Shown here: positions 52,693-63,346 of the stretch, piece after piece
Layout: every line of letters begins with the position of its first letter
Position numbering within the stretch: position 1 is the stretch's first letter
Source of the DNA: Leishmania donovani
Taxonomy: Eukaryota > Euglenozoa > Kinetoplastea > Trypanosomatida > Trypanosomatidae
DNA length: 64,000 bases
Direction: 5' to 3'
Assembly (NCBI RefSeq): GCF_000227135.1
Contig: NC_018260.1
Location: forward strand, 801,201-865,200
Made by a program: the position numbers and the translations under genes
The notes under the pieces: model-generated
What the model was told of the DNA's origin: nothing
Seen by the model: the letters and a program-made list of their open reading frames with translations, nothing else
Database searches by the model: none

Positions 52693-53360
52693 GAGCGTCG
52701 TCGCTGTTGGCGACATGGGTGACGCTCGTGTAGCCCGCGCTTGGGGTGGCACCTGCCGAGAGGAAGCTGCGCTTTTTCTTGCCTCTCTTACGGTTCGTTG
52801 CCATGCGTGTCTTGAGGGGAGTTGTGTGAGCTACTCTTGCATTACAGGCATGCAGACTTGCGCGTAGACACTCTCTCTACCGATGCCATTCACACCATCT
52901 CCCTTGACGTGTGCCTTCGTTTAAGGTCTTGCCCTTTTAGTGGACCCGCTGCGCTGGGGAACACGAGGCCGCTGCAGTGGTGGTGGTCGGCCACATGTGG
53001 CGAATCGCTGCGAGGCGCACCCAGCAGGGGTGGGGAGAGCGAAACAAACGACGAGCAAAACGGTATGATCATGGATGCAGCTTTCCATGGGCATGCGCGC
53101 TCTTCTGGGTTTCGTTTCTCATCCGCCGTCACTGGCATCTCCTCGCCCTCTTCGTCTTTTTCTCTACAAATTCATCCCCATCTCTTTTTTGGTGTGTTGC
53201 TGTTCGCTCTCGCCCTGTGCGCCCGGGTGCCGCTGTGCGTTCATAGATGCTCATCTTCTTTGCCGTTTGTTTTCGTTTGTTTCGTCGCCCTGACCAGGGC
53301 ATACGCGGCGCACCGAGGGACGGATGTGGAGGATGCCGAAGTCTCACTTCTCTTCTCCTG

Positions 53361-53394
53361 NNNNNNNNNNNNNNNNNNNNNNNNNNNNNNNNNN
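53361..53394. other. Assembly gap (34 N)
   Basis: Undetermined bases. Confidence 1.
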
Positions 53395-53853
53395 AAGAAA
53401 CAAACAAAGCGCTGGCCTTGTCGGGGTGGGGACCGGCGAGTGCATGGTGGCGCTTCTTCCATTTTGTGGGGTCGCGCATCCGTCCACCTCCTTCTCTTCT
53501 TCCCAGGCTTCTTCTTTTTCGCACACGTCATCCACGGGCGCTTGAGAGCTTTTCTCCCCCCGGCATCTCATTGCAAACGAGTGCTGCTGCTCTCTTGTAC
53601 GGGGAGGGGGGCTCTCAGCTGCACCTGTCGGGCAGCTTTCGGCCGCGACGCACGGGTGTGTATGCGCGTGTGGGGCGGAATAGCTCTCTTTTACTCCCTC
53701 TTATGTTGGGGAGGATGTCGACTGGTTTTGCTATCCTGTCTGTGAGCTCCAGTCGGCCCCACCCCGACCCGCGGCCCTCATCGTGCCCGCCACGGCGTGA
53801 GACAGGAGGGGTAGGGAAGGGCGGACCCTGCCCTTTTGCGGAAGGCATGGAGA

Positions 53854-54214
53854 AGAAAAGCAGCAATACCGTGAGAGCGGCGTACGGAGCTGAGCCTCCC
53901 CCTGGCCCTTCCTGGCGATGTCTAGCGCCTTCTCGACACCGCCCACGTTAGACTAGAAAATGCGGATGGAGCCCATCAACGGGATAGCTTGCCTTCCTCT
54001 CTTTCCCTTTCTCCCTGATCTCACACTAGCGAGGGCAGGAGGTAGTCACATCATTGTGTACACTGTCTCCTTTTCGAATTGTTTTCTCCTTTCTTCTCGT
54101 GGTCGTCGTCTGTGTGTCACTCTGAGTGCGCGCTCTACCTTCTTGTTACCTCACCCGTCTCCCTCTCTCTCCGTGAGCGTGTGCCCGATGTCTCGATCTC
54201 TGTTTTCTCTCGCG
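53854..54214. repeat. Direct repeat, copy 1 (361 bp)
   Basis: By eye identical to 54314-54674 with a constant offset of 460 bases; it stops exactly at the start of the 99-N gap. Confidence 0.9.
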
Positions 54215-54313
54215 NNNNNNNNNNNNNNNNNNNNNNNNNNNNNNNNNNNNNNNNNNNNNNNNNNNNNNNNNNNNNNNNNNNNNNNNNNNNNNNNNNNNNN
54301 NNNNNNNNNNNNN
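54215..54313. other. Assembly gap (99 N)
   Basis: Undetermined bases between two identical 361-bp flanks. Confidence 1.
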
Positions 54314-54674
54314 AGAAAAGCAGCAATACCGTGAGAGCGGCGTACGGAGCTGAGCCTCCCCCTGGCCCTTCCTGGCGATGTCTAGCGCCTTCTCGACACC
54401 GCCCACGTTAGACTAGAAAATGCGGATGGAGCCCATCAACGGGATAGCTTGCCTTCCTCTCTTTCCCTTTCTCCCTGATCTCACACTAGCGAGGGCAGGA
54501 GGTAGTCACATCATTGTGTACACTGTCTCCTTTTCGAATTGTTTTCTCCTTTCTTCTCGTGGTCGTCGTCTGTGTGTCACTCTGAGTGCGCGCTCTACCT
54601 TCTTGTTACCTCACCCGTCTCCCTCTCTCTCCGTGAGCGTGTGCCCGATGTCTCGATCTCTGTTTTCTCTCGCG
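54314..54674. repeat. Direct repeat, copy 2 (361 bp)
   Basis: Begins at the first base after the gap and matches 53854-54214. This is most simply an unmerged contig-end overlap rather than a biological duplication. Confidence 0.9.
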
Positions 54675-55392
54675 CGCTTCCTGTGATGTTGTTGCGGGCC
54701 GCTGTATTCGTTGTGGCCGCATCTGCGCCGTCCCTCTCCTTCCCTCTCTTCCCTATTTTTTGTTCTTAACTGGTCTCCTCTGCTCCCCAGAAGCGGGGAA
54801 AAGGAACGCGAAAAGAAGGAAAAGGCGAGAAGGTCTGTGTGTCTTGTTGTGCATCGTTGCTCGGTCACGTGTGCGTTCACTTGTTTCTCCTAGATACTCT
54901 CGCCCCACCAGGTACAATGGAACGGGATGCAGAAATGAAGAAAAAAAACGAAAAGCAATTCATGCGAGCGTCATCGGCAATACGTCTGGTGGCCACGAAT
55001 ATCTTCGCATGAAAGTGTCGAGTTGCGGCACAATACGCTTCCTCTCCCTCCCGCCTGTGACCTGGCTGCTTACGCCTCCGACGCTGCGCGCGTCTTCGAG
55101 CGCGCTGCGCAGCGCATGCATCGTGCATGCAGCGGCCGAAAAAAAAAAGCTTCCTCATGGAGGCTCACCGCCCTCCATGCGCGTCCCTCACTCTTTTTTT
55201 TTCTTCGCGCGCTTCCAAGCTCTGGGCATGTGGCCCTTCAGAAGAACTCTTCTGCGGGTGATACCAAGGGCTCACAACCTCTAGCGTCATGATGCCTTTC
55301 TCAACCTTCTCCCTCTTTTTTCGTACATGTATATGCTTTCGTCGTTTTCTTCGTATAACCCGTCCCCCTTTTTTTGCTGTTCACTGTGGCTT

Positions 55393-55417
55393 CACACACA
55401 CACACACACACACACAC
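55393..55417. repeat. (CA)n microsatellite
   Basis: About 12 CA units. Confidence 0.9.
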
Positions 55418-56203
55418 GCTCGCGGCGTATGCGCCGCTCTCTCTCTTTCTCTGTGCATGAACGTACGTATGTGTGGGGTGTGTGCTGGCACGGCTGCGCG
55501 TTCGGGCATTAGAGATACACATATTCTCTCTCCCCCACCACCATACACGCCCCCTCCCCCTCCCATCCCAATCCTACACAGACGTAAAGCTGAGCACACA
55601 TACAGTCGTCCACACGAAGCGAAGGAGCAAGCACTGAGAGACACCGAACACAGCACCAAAAAGGACGGCACACATTGCACCGGCGGTGTGGACCATGTTT
55701 TATTCCGGCTGCTGCCTTGTGTCGCTCACCCCTCTCCGATAATTGTCTTCATCAACATCTTTGCCCCTTGCAACCTCTCTCGTCTGGAACGTGCTTCGAG
55801 GTCCCTTTTCCTGGCTAATCTCTTCCTTAGCAAACACAACGGGCGCGCCACCCCATCGTTGGACTTCTTCTCATCACCTAGCACACATCACAGCGATACA
55901 GTGACCCAACGCGGTGTGCGCTCACCGACAGGCTCTCCCTTTTTCATATATTTCCTTTTAGGTTCGTAAACCTTGGGAGTACTTTCCCGCCTTTGTGCTC
56001 CGCATTCGTTCAACTGAGTACTTTGGGACGTGTGCTGCCGTTGCGCGAGCGAGCGCGCACTGCCGCAGCCCCGCGCGCCTTCCCCACCGGCTTCGCTCTG
56101 CTGCTGCCGCTGGTGCGGGTGCCGGATCTTACCTCTGTGGGGCGTACCCTCTTTTCTCTTCGTCTTTCCCCTATCCAAACTGTAGGCGGTCTCTCTCTTC
56201 TTT

Positions 56204-56241
56204 CTACACACACACACACACGCATATATATATATATATAT
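56204..56241. repeat. Compound (CA)n(TA)n microsatellite
   Basis: About eight CA units, a CG step, then about nine TA units. Confidence 0.85.
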
Positions 56242-56714
56242 AGTTGCTTCAGGGTCGAGCAGATCAACCGGACAAGCCCCCTTTTCGTGCGTCGTCGACT
56301 TATACTCACTTGATTGGCGGGGCTTGAAGGGTGGGGAATACGGGCGGAGCGCTGTTGCTACTTCCCCTCCCTCTCTGCCAAGACGCGTCTGGTCTGTGCT
56401 TCGACGGTAGGAGAGAGAAGTACAGTGGGCAGAAGAGCAGCAGCTCACCCGCTCCTCCTCCTCCTCTTCCTCCGCTCCTCCCACGCACGCGATCACCAAA
56501 ACGCTCCGGCTATTGCAGTGAAAACGCCGCAGCGGTCGCCGCCAATTCAATCCGCGCGCCGAGCCACTGCTTTTGGCTCAACGCTTTTTTTTCGATGCCG
56601 GAATAGACGCCGTCTCTATCACGTACGACGCGCTGTGAGCGAGAGGCAGGAAAAAAGGAAGAGAGAAGCAGGGCACCATCGCCATTTCTGGGTGAATTGG
56701 CGTAGCATACCGAT

Positions 56715-56791
56715 CCTCCCTCCTCGCTGCACTATTTGCCGTGCTGGCCTTCCCTCTTTCTCTCTGGCCCGTCCCCTGCCCGTGTCGAAAG
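56715..56791 (+). promoter_or_regulatory. Predicted spliced-leader acceptor for the dynein-like/WD40 gene
   Basis: A C/T-rich stretch including ttccctctttctctctggcc is followed by AG at 56790-56791 (alternative 56793-56794). The 5' UTR would be only about 9 bases, short but workable; an earlier AG near 56705 is an alternative. The longer frame back to 56741 starts with GTG inside the tract and was rejected. Confidence 0.4.
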
Positions 56792-56800
56792 CAGCCGAAA

Positions 56801-59422
56801 ATGCCACTCAAGGGGCACACGTATGATGTGGCGACCACAGTTGAGGCACTCAACGCGAGCTTCTCGTTCGACCCTAGCTGCCACATTGAGCGCGTCCTGC
56901 CAGATGCCTCACGGGAGCTGGTGAAACAGGTGCTGTGGGCGACGTCGCGCGTATCGGCAGTCAACGGCAGGCCTGTCGCGGATAGCCCTGAGCTGAAGGC
57001 AGCGCTGCTGAGTGTGGTCATGCGGCACCACAACCCACCATCGGTCACAGGAGAGGAGAAGACGGTGCCAAACTCTGTGGCTCTCTTTCCAAAGACCCCA
57101 ATCACCGTCACCTTTGAGCGCACCGATGAGCATGCATGCAAGGTGTCGATCGAAGGCAGTGTTCTCAGCGACGGTGCGGTGAGCAAGGTGGAGTCTCCGA
57201 GCTCCGCTGCCGTACAGGAGCTGATCAGCGAAATAGCGCCCCCGTCCATCGAGGAACCGCCGCCGGCGCTGCCGGCGATCGATGCAGATTTGCGCGGGTC
57301 TTTCCGACGTAGCATGATCGGCCACCCAGGAATAGCGGCGGCGCTGCTCAAGGAGTCTGTCAGCGCTGCTTCACCGAACGAGACCGTGGCAGCGAGTCGC
57401 CGCTCTACATATACACCAGCAACTAGCGGCACCCCGCAGCCGGCAACGCGGCGAACATCCTCCCCGCCGGCGCCGCCGGCGCTACGACCCAGCCACTGCA
57501 AGAACAGTAGCTCCTCATCGGACCTGGATGACAGCGAGGCCGCCTCGGAGGCCTCCTCAAGCGACTTCGACACGGTGCGCATTTGCCAGCTGAAGGGCAC
57601 ATCTCCGTCTGATGGGTGCATCACTGCCGCTGCTGCCGCGGCCGCTGCGGCACAAGCAGGGGCCGAGTCTCCCACACCTGGGCTGCTTGAGTTTGAGAAG
57701 ATGAAGCTCTCGATGCGCGGAGACGAAATGCTGCGCCACGTGGGGCCCGGCGCCGGTACCTACGGCCACACTCCCAGCGACGTAGCGGAGATGACGGTGA
57801 AGGGCCGTATCAAGCGCGCACTGGATCGCGTGGAGATGGGGTATTGCGTCATTTGCGTCACGCAGGATGTGAACCCGATTGCGGAAATCGAGCTGCTCGC
57901 GTTGACCGCGAAGAAGCGCGTCGTCGCCTTCGACTTGAGCGTGAAGCTGCGCCTCCGGCCAAAGCCGGAGGTGCTCGCGACCCAGTTTGCAGAGGCCATG
58001 CGTAGCGGTGCGTGGTTTGTAATGGTCAACGCGCACAAGTCTATCAGCACCTGCCTCGTCTTCGAGGAGCTGCTGGAGGACGCCCACATGCACAACCTGG
58101 AGGGCTTTGACCCATCGGCGCGGATCATCATAGCCTTAGAGTCACACCCGCACTTTCCCAAGGCGCTTGTGCATCATGCCGTGGTCATCAAGCTCGTCTC
58201 CAACTTTCAGGGCTCGTCCTTCCTGTCCGACTCCATGGCTGCATCGATCTCGCGTGCGCGTCTTGTCACGGCGGACGCGCTCACCCAGTCACAGATCGGG
58301 GGCCCGTCGGCGCGCAGCCTGCAGGCTTCTGTGACGCCGAGGGCCACGGTGCAGAAGCCCGCCAAGAAGCAAGTGCGCATCAGTGCCGCGGTGGAGATCG
58401 TCGAAATCGCACCCCGCGAGGTAGTCAAGGTGCCAAAGCGTGACTGCCCGATCGACGTCAGCGGCAGCGTCGCGCTCTTCAAGACCTTCAGCGGTGTGAG
58501 CGGCGACAAGTTTCTCTGCGTGCAGTCAGCCGGCGAGGAAGGCCGCTTCGCTGTCGGCTCCTCGTGCGGTAACGTCTACTTCCTCGACTCGCTGGGTAAC
58601 TCGCTCCTCCAGGCACACGCGCACAACGCCTCTATCTGGGATGTCAGCTTCAACGACAAGTTCCATTTCGCCACTGGCTGCGAGGACGGCACGTCTGCCG
58701 CCTGGAGGCTAGGCGCATCGCTCGGCGGCGCCTTGACTGATGACGCGGTGCTTGTGCCAACGGCGGCGACATCGCTCGGCTCCGACGTGTACTGCGTCTG
58801 CTACCTCAAGAACATGAATCCCTCCCCACTGCTCATCGGTGGCTTGCACAACAGCCTAGTCATCCGCGAGGCGGAGAGCGATGCGGTGCATCTCGTGTCC
58901 ATCCCATCAAACGCGCAGGTGGTGGACTGCTTGCCAAACTCGGCCACGGCCCTGGTCGGCGGGGGCGATGGCTCCGTATGCGTAGTGGACGTAACGACGG
59001 CCAAGCCGCTCGGCACCCTGGTAGACCACACTCGCAAGCTACCCGCCCTCGCCGTCCTCGATGATAATCAGTTCTTCACCGGCTCCTTCGATAGTAGTAT
59101 CCTCTCATGGGATTTGCGAGTACCGGGCGGCGTAACGTCGTCTGTGCAGGGCGGCGCCGCGGCGACGGAGCTGGCGGCGCACACGATGCACACCTTGAAG
59201 CTAAAAAACTACGTTACCGGGCTGGACGTTGACGACGTGCACCTGGCGGCCAGCGTCGGCGAGAACCTGTACCTGTGGGACGTCCGAAAGCTGCACACGG
59301 TGCTGGGCGGCTACCCACAAGGCTGGAAGGGCCTCTCGCGCGGTGTCCAGGTGCAGAGCGTGTCGCATCTGGTGGTGACGGCGTCGCCGGACGGGTTCGT
59401 GCGCTTCTGGAGCTTTGTCTAG
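56801..59422 (+). CDS. Dynein-heavy-chain AAA6-like segment fused to WD40 repeats
   Basis: The 873-residue product starts at the ATG at 56801. Residues 1-140 form a globular N-terminal part (CHIERVLPDASRELVKQVL) that I do not recognise. Residues 150-310 are low-complexity S/A/P. Residues about 330-480 resemble the sixth AAA module of dynein heavy chains: GYCVICVTQDVNPIAEIELL (347-366), then an A-M-x-S-G-A-W-F-V-M-V-N-A-H motif (403 onward) like the G-x-W-x-x-L-Q-N-C-H of dyneins, then RIIIALESHPHFPKALV like R-L-W-L-T-S-x-P-x-P-x-F-P. AAA6 normally does not hydrolyse ATP, and no Walker A is seen here. Residues about 540-873 are WD40-like repeats (for example SIWDVSFNDKFHFATGCEDG, FFTGSFDSSILSWDLR). 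An axonemal or transport role is inferred only from the dynein resemblance. Confidence 0.7.
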   Translation: MPLKGHTYDVATTVEALNASFSFDPSCHIERVLPDASRELVKQVLWATSRVSAVNGRPVADSPELKAALLSVVMRHHNPPSVTGEEKTVPNSVALFPKTPITVTFERTDEHACKVSIEGSVLSDGAVSKVESPSSAAVQELISEIAPPSIEEPPPALPAIDADLRGSFRRSMIGHPGIAAALLKESVSAASPNETVAASRRSTYTPATSGTPQPATRRTSSPPAPPALRPSHCKNSSSSSDLDDSEAASEASSSDFDTVRICQLKGTSPSDGCITAAAAAAAAAQAGAESPTPGLLEFEKMKLSMRGDEMLRHVGPGAGTYGHTPSDVAEMTVKGRIKRALDRVEMGYCVICVTQDVNPIAEIELLALTAKKRVVAFDLSVKLRLRPKPEVLATQFAEAMRSGAWFVMVNAHKSISTCLVFEELLEDAHMHNLEGFDPSARIIIALESHPHFPKALVHHAVVIKLVSNFQGSSFLSDSMAASISRARLVTADALTQSQIGGPSARSLQASVTPRATVQKPAKKQVRISAAVEIVEIAPREVVKVPKRDCPIDVSGSVALFKTFSGVSGDKFLCVQSAGEEGRFAVGSSCGNVYFLDSLGNSLLQAHAHNASIWDVSFNDKFHFATGCEDGTSAAWRLGASLGGALTDDAVLVPTAATSLGSDVYCVCYLKNMNPSPLLIGGLHNSLVIREAESDAVHLVSIPSNAQVVDCLPNSATALVGGGDGSVCVVDVTTAKPLGTLVDHTRKLPALAVLDDNQFFTGSFDSSILSWDLRVPGGVTSSVQGGAAATELAAHTMHTLKLKNYVTGLDVDDVHLAASVGENLYLWDVRKLHTVLGGYPQGWKGLSRGVQVQSVSHLVVTASPDGFVRFWSFV

Positions 59423-62400
59423 GCGGGGTGCGCTGCGCAAGGCGTCGACGTGCCGAACGCCGCAGGGGCCCGAGAAGGGCAGCGACTGGCTGCACGCCGC
59501 GGTTTCTGTGATTGAACCGCGTGCGCCGTCGTCTTTCGGTGGCGGTGGACAGCAGCGGTGCGTTACCGGCATGCCTGACGTCTCTCTCGCTTTTCTTTTG
59601 TCTTGTGTCCTCAGCTCTTTCCAGAGCGCGTGATGCGATGTGCGCTCCAAGTGCGTGCGTGCGTAGGGTGCCAACAATGCGAAACTTATTTTGCAAATGG
59701 ATAGGAACGCAAGCGGATTTCTCAGCGGTGGAGAGGGCCGTGGTGAGCGAGAGAGGGAGAGCGACGAAGCAAAAAGGCAAGGATGGCTGATGACGTTTGT
59801 TTTTCCTGTCCTCCACGGATCGCTTGCGGTGCTTTTCGCATTCGTGTATAATGTCGGCGTGCACTGCCAGTGCGCGGTGCGCGAGACGAAGAAAAGGGCG
59901 GTGAGAGGAGGGATGACGACGGTCGAGCGCTCATGTATAAACGGCGATAGAAGAAAAAGAAAGAATAGAGGCGGAGCCTGTGGGGGAGGGTCTTGAACTT
60001 TTTGACAGCGCTACCATGCACGTCTTTCGCGTATCAATCCTCCTTCGCTGTGGCTTCGTCACCTCTTGCCCAAAGCGCGGCGTCGATGCTTGGGCAAGAG
60101 CGTTGCGGATAGCCTTTTCTTTCCTTGTCTGCTGTATGGATCTCGATGCAGCCCTGCTGCCACTTGCCCCTCCTACCCCTTTTTCTGTCTGTTGGTTGTT
60201 GTGGTTTGTTGCTGCATGGCTGTTCTTTGGATGCATGTGCGTATGTACTGTACGGTATTCTCTCTCCCTCCCTCCCTTCCTTGCCTCCTCCCCTCCTTTT
60301 AGTTTTACTTCTTTGCTTGCCGTCTCCCTCTTGTGCGTCGGCGTGGCACTCGCACTAACACGCACCCGTGCACGTGCGCACGTGCACCGATGCGAAAGCG
60401 AAACCAAGGGTTTATTTGCTTACTATTCTGTAACACTGTGATGGCCGTTGCAGTTTCTACCTTTTTTTTGATTATTGTTTATATTTTCTTTGGTTGTGCT
60501 TGCCTCCGAACCTGTTCTTCCTGCGACTCGCTGAGCACTCACCGACCGACCGACCTGCCCCCCTCCCCCTCCCCCTTACCTACCTACCCCTCCTCCTCTT
60601 GCTCTTCTTCTTGGTCGAGGCCGCTACCCTCGCCTTCTTTTTTTTTGGTCTTCTATGCTGAGTACACATCAACTCCGCATGCTCTCGCACACATATATGT
60701 ATCCATAGCGCCATTTCCCGGCCTCACTTGCTCGTTGGCCGATGGGTGTGTGTGGTGGGGGGGGGGTTGAGGGGGGGGGTTCACTTCAGTTTGCGTTTGT
60801 TGTAGCATGGAAAAAGTGCGCGAAAAGGAACACGAAGGCACGACCCCTTTCAAAGCACACGCGCACGTGAAAAGACATACACAGCGGCAAGTAAGCCCCA
60901 AGAGGAAAGACGAGAAGGTTGCACCAGTGGTGGCAATGACGGCGATGACTGGTTCGCTGAGCAGCGCTGCTGTGCCATTGGTAGGTGGGGGTAGCAGATC
61001 AAAGAAGAGGCGGCCTGAATGCTCTGTCACGCACAGACGCCTGCACCTATTGCAATGCAAGCACCTCGAAAGACGAACAGGCCAGCGTCCAAAGGGAGGC
61101 AGGCGTGAGGCGACACAAGAAATGGCCTGCAACAAATCAACGGGAAAAGAAATAAACGCAAACAAAAAAAAAACAAAGAGCAACGCTGCGAAGACATCTG
61201 CATGTGTGCACATGCCTATCGATACGCGTGGATGTGAAACTCGTCCACATCGAAGACACAGAAATGCACACACGCTCACATCTGCGTTGAACGCATGCCG
61301 ATTTTCCCCCTTTTCCTTTTTTTTTGTTGTCTACTTCCCCCTTTTTTTTTTGCCATCTATTCTTCGCTGAGCGCGTGATTATTTTGCATGTGTCTGTGTG
61401 TATGTGTGAAAGTGTGCATCTGTGTGTCTGTTCTCTTTTTCTTTCCTTGTTCGCTCCTCTTTCTTTCTTTTCCCCGTTCTGTTCCTCCGCTTATCTTCGC
61501 TTTCTGCGAAGCTTGTGCTTTTTCTTTGTTTTCTGCCGTTTTGGTGAGCAGGCTGCTCCCGTTCTCACGTCACATGCGCGGTGTTGGGTAGGCAAGGATA
61601 GTAAGAGAATCAAAGTTGCGAGTGCACATGTGCTCGATGCTGACGATGATGCGGGCTCGACAGAGGAAAACGAAGGCGCACATATGTAGGAGCAAAAATT
61701 GATGTATGTTACAGTCGTTCTGTGAGTGTGCATGCGCTTCAAATTGTTTCGATGATGGTGCACAAAAACAGAGAGTTTCAGGAATGTTTGTTCGGTTTTT
61801 TTTTGTTTCGGCTACGAAGGGCGCAGAACGATCTGTGCGCACGCAGCTGCACACGTACGCACGTCTCCTGTACAGCAGCAACAACGGTCAAGGGAAGGGT
61901 AAGGCTGAATAAAAAGAACACAAGAACCCTCCGAAAAAAAGAAAAGTGGAGGAGGCACTTCGCGGCGGTGAGGGTGCATGGGCTATGATCCTACAAAGAT
62001 ACACCGCTTTTAGAGCCAGGGAAGGGGGCAAACGGTGGCGCCATTGCTGTATTCCAGGTACCCTGACTTGCGCCGTCTTCATCCTGCGCCTGGGCGCGCG
62101 TGGATTCGGTGTCTGCGTGTGGCGTTTATTGCTTCACCAACGCATCTTCTCCCCGAACGCATCGGGTCTATCACTGCGTGGGGCGTAGGCCATATCACGC
62201 CTACTGCAGTGGCCTTTTCCCGCTTTGCACCCCATACGTGCTGGCTTGAGTGTGTGCCTCCATGAAGCGATTGGGTTATCGCTCTCCGCCTCCTCTGGCC
62301 ATCTACAAACTTCTTGACTGCTACCATTTGTTTTTTCGCGGGTCTCTTCCGACCTTTCTCTGCCACACGCACCATCGCACACCTACACGTACACGTGTAG

Positions 62401-62639
62401 GACCGTGCGCACATCTGCTCGTGGCAGAAACATAAACGAACACGCGGGTACTTCAGTCGCCTCCGCGCTACTTTCTTTCCCCTCTTAACCCCGCCCGCGT
62501 TCCCTCTCTCTCCTCAGCGGCGGCAGACAGATGCACGTGGACGAGCACAGCAATCTACGCCGCAGCGCATACACGCACGCGTAGGGCACTGTAGGTTTTT
62601 CCTTCCCTTTGCGCACGCTGCGAGCTCTGCGAGACGTGG
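59423..62639. other. Intergenic region downstream of the dynein-like/WD40 gene
   Basis: Low-complexity DNA with T/C-rich (60.0-60.65 kb) and A-rich (61.1-61.2 kb) sections and two long G runs near 60757-60779. An ATG-started 187-codon frame (60807-61370) has UTR-like composition and is not supported as a gene. Confidence 0.55.
60757..60779 (+). other. Paired long G runs
   Basis: Runs of ten and nine Gs separated by TTGA. They can support a G-quadruplex and would be hard to sequence accurately. Confidence 0.6.
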
Positions 62640-62640
62640 G

Positions 62641-63346
62641 GCCACTGCGACTACCCCCACCGCTGCTGTGTTCCTCGGAGAGCAGGACTGCAACGGAGCC
62701 ATGCCGCGCGTATCGCCCCATCTCTGTCTGCACTTTGTTGATTTTTATCATGACGGGCATATGATGGCCAGCGCCGCCTCGCCTCGAACGGCGGACAATT
62801 CGTGGTGAATGTGTGCTCGGGCCTGCTGTCCATTCACCACGCGACTGCGCAGATGGAGGAACTACTCCTTATTTTTTTATTTTCTTGGCTTTCGAGTCTG
62901 TGGACGAGTACACGGCACGGGGGCGTCTGTGTCGGTTTAGTGCAGATGTTGATTCTCTTTCTCTCTCCTGGGCTTGCTGAGCGCTTTGGGGCTTTGTGGG
63001 AACTATATCTCGCTGGCGGCTGAGTCGTGCACGGCGGTGCTTGTCCACAGCTTGCTCCCTCCCCCCTTGTGCTGCCAGATCGGAAGCAAGGGGAGCCCTA
63101 GCATATGCCATTTCCCAGAACGTCGAATCCCGTTGCGAGGACCGCGCAGGGGCGACGCTGCGCGTGTGTCGGCACGCGCGCGGCTGTGCTGCGAGATTGC
63201 CTACTCCAGCTCTACGCCATTTGCGGCCCTTGTGTGATCCCGCGACTGCCGCGGAGGTGGCGAGCCGGTTTACTGGGCCTGCAGAGGAGCTGCTTGCGGC
63301 GTTGGAGGTGGAGCGCGACGCGTACAGTTACTTCTCGTTCAACTGA
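62641..63346 (+). pseudogene. Possible decayed coding region
   Basis: Several stretches look protein-like but lie in different frames and are broken by stops. Around 62671-62790 one frame reads AVFLGEQDCNGAMPRVSPHL and continues to DGHMMASAA. Around 62794-62860 another reads FVVNVCSGLLSIHHATAQME. Around 62886-62970 a third reads AFESVDEYTARGRLCRFSAD. At 63240-63346 a frame ends AALEVERDAYSYFSFN and then stop. A T-rich insertion interrupts the second and third. This fits a gene disabled by several frameshifts. I do not recognise the family, and chance non-coding frames remain possible, since G/C-rich DNA often gives long open frames. Confidence 0.35.

Larger units (their letters stand above)
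52693..56800. other. Intergenic region with assembly gaps, kinesin to dynein-like/WD40 gene
   Basis: Holds two runs of N (53361-53394 and 54215-54313), a 361-bp exact direct repeat flanking the second, two microsatellites and T/C-rich 5' flank. ORFs spanning the Ns are not meaningful. No gene is supported, although unresolved sequence could hide a small one. Confidence 0.6.

Noticed and set aside
52822..53745. 307-codon frame crossing the first run of N
   Set aside because: The frame is kept open only by undetermined bases; its flanks are low-complexity.
60807..61370. 187-codon ATG-started frame downstream of the dynein-like/WD40 gene
   Set aside because: No poly-Y/AG context close upstream; K/R/T/H-rich composition from A-rich DNA; ends in a T-run-derived F/L stretch; no recognisable domain.
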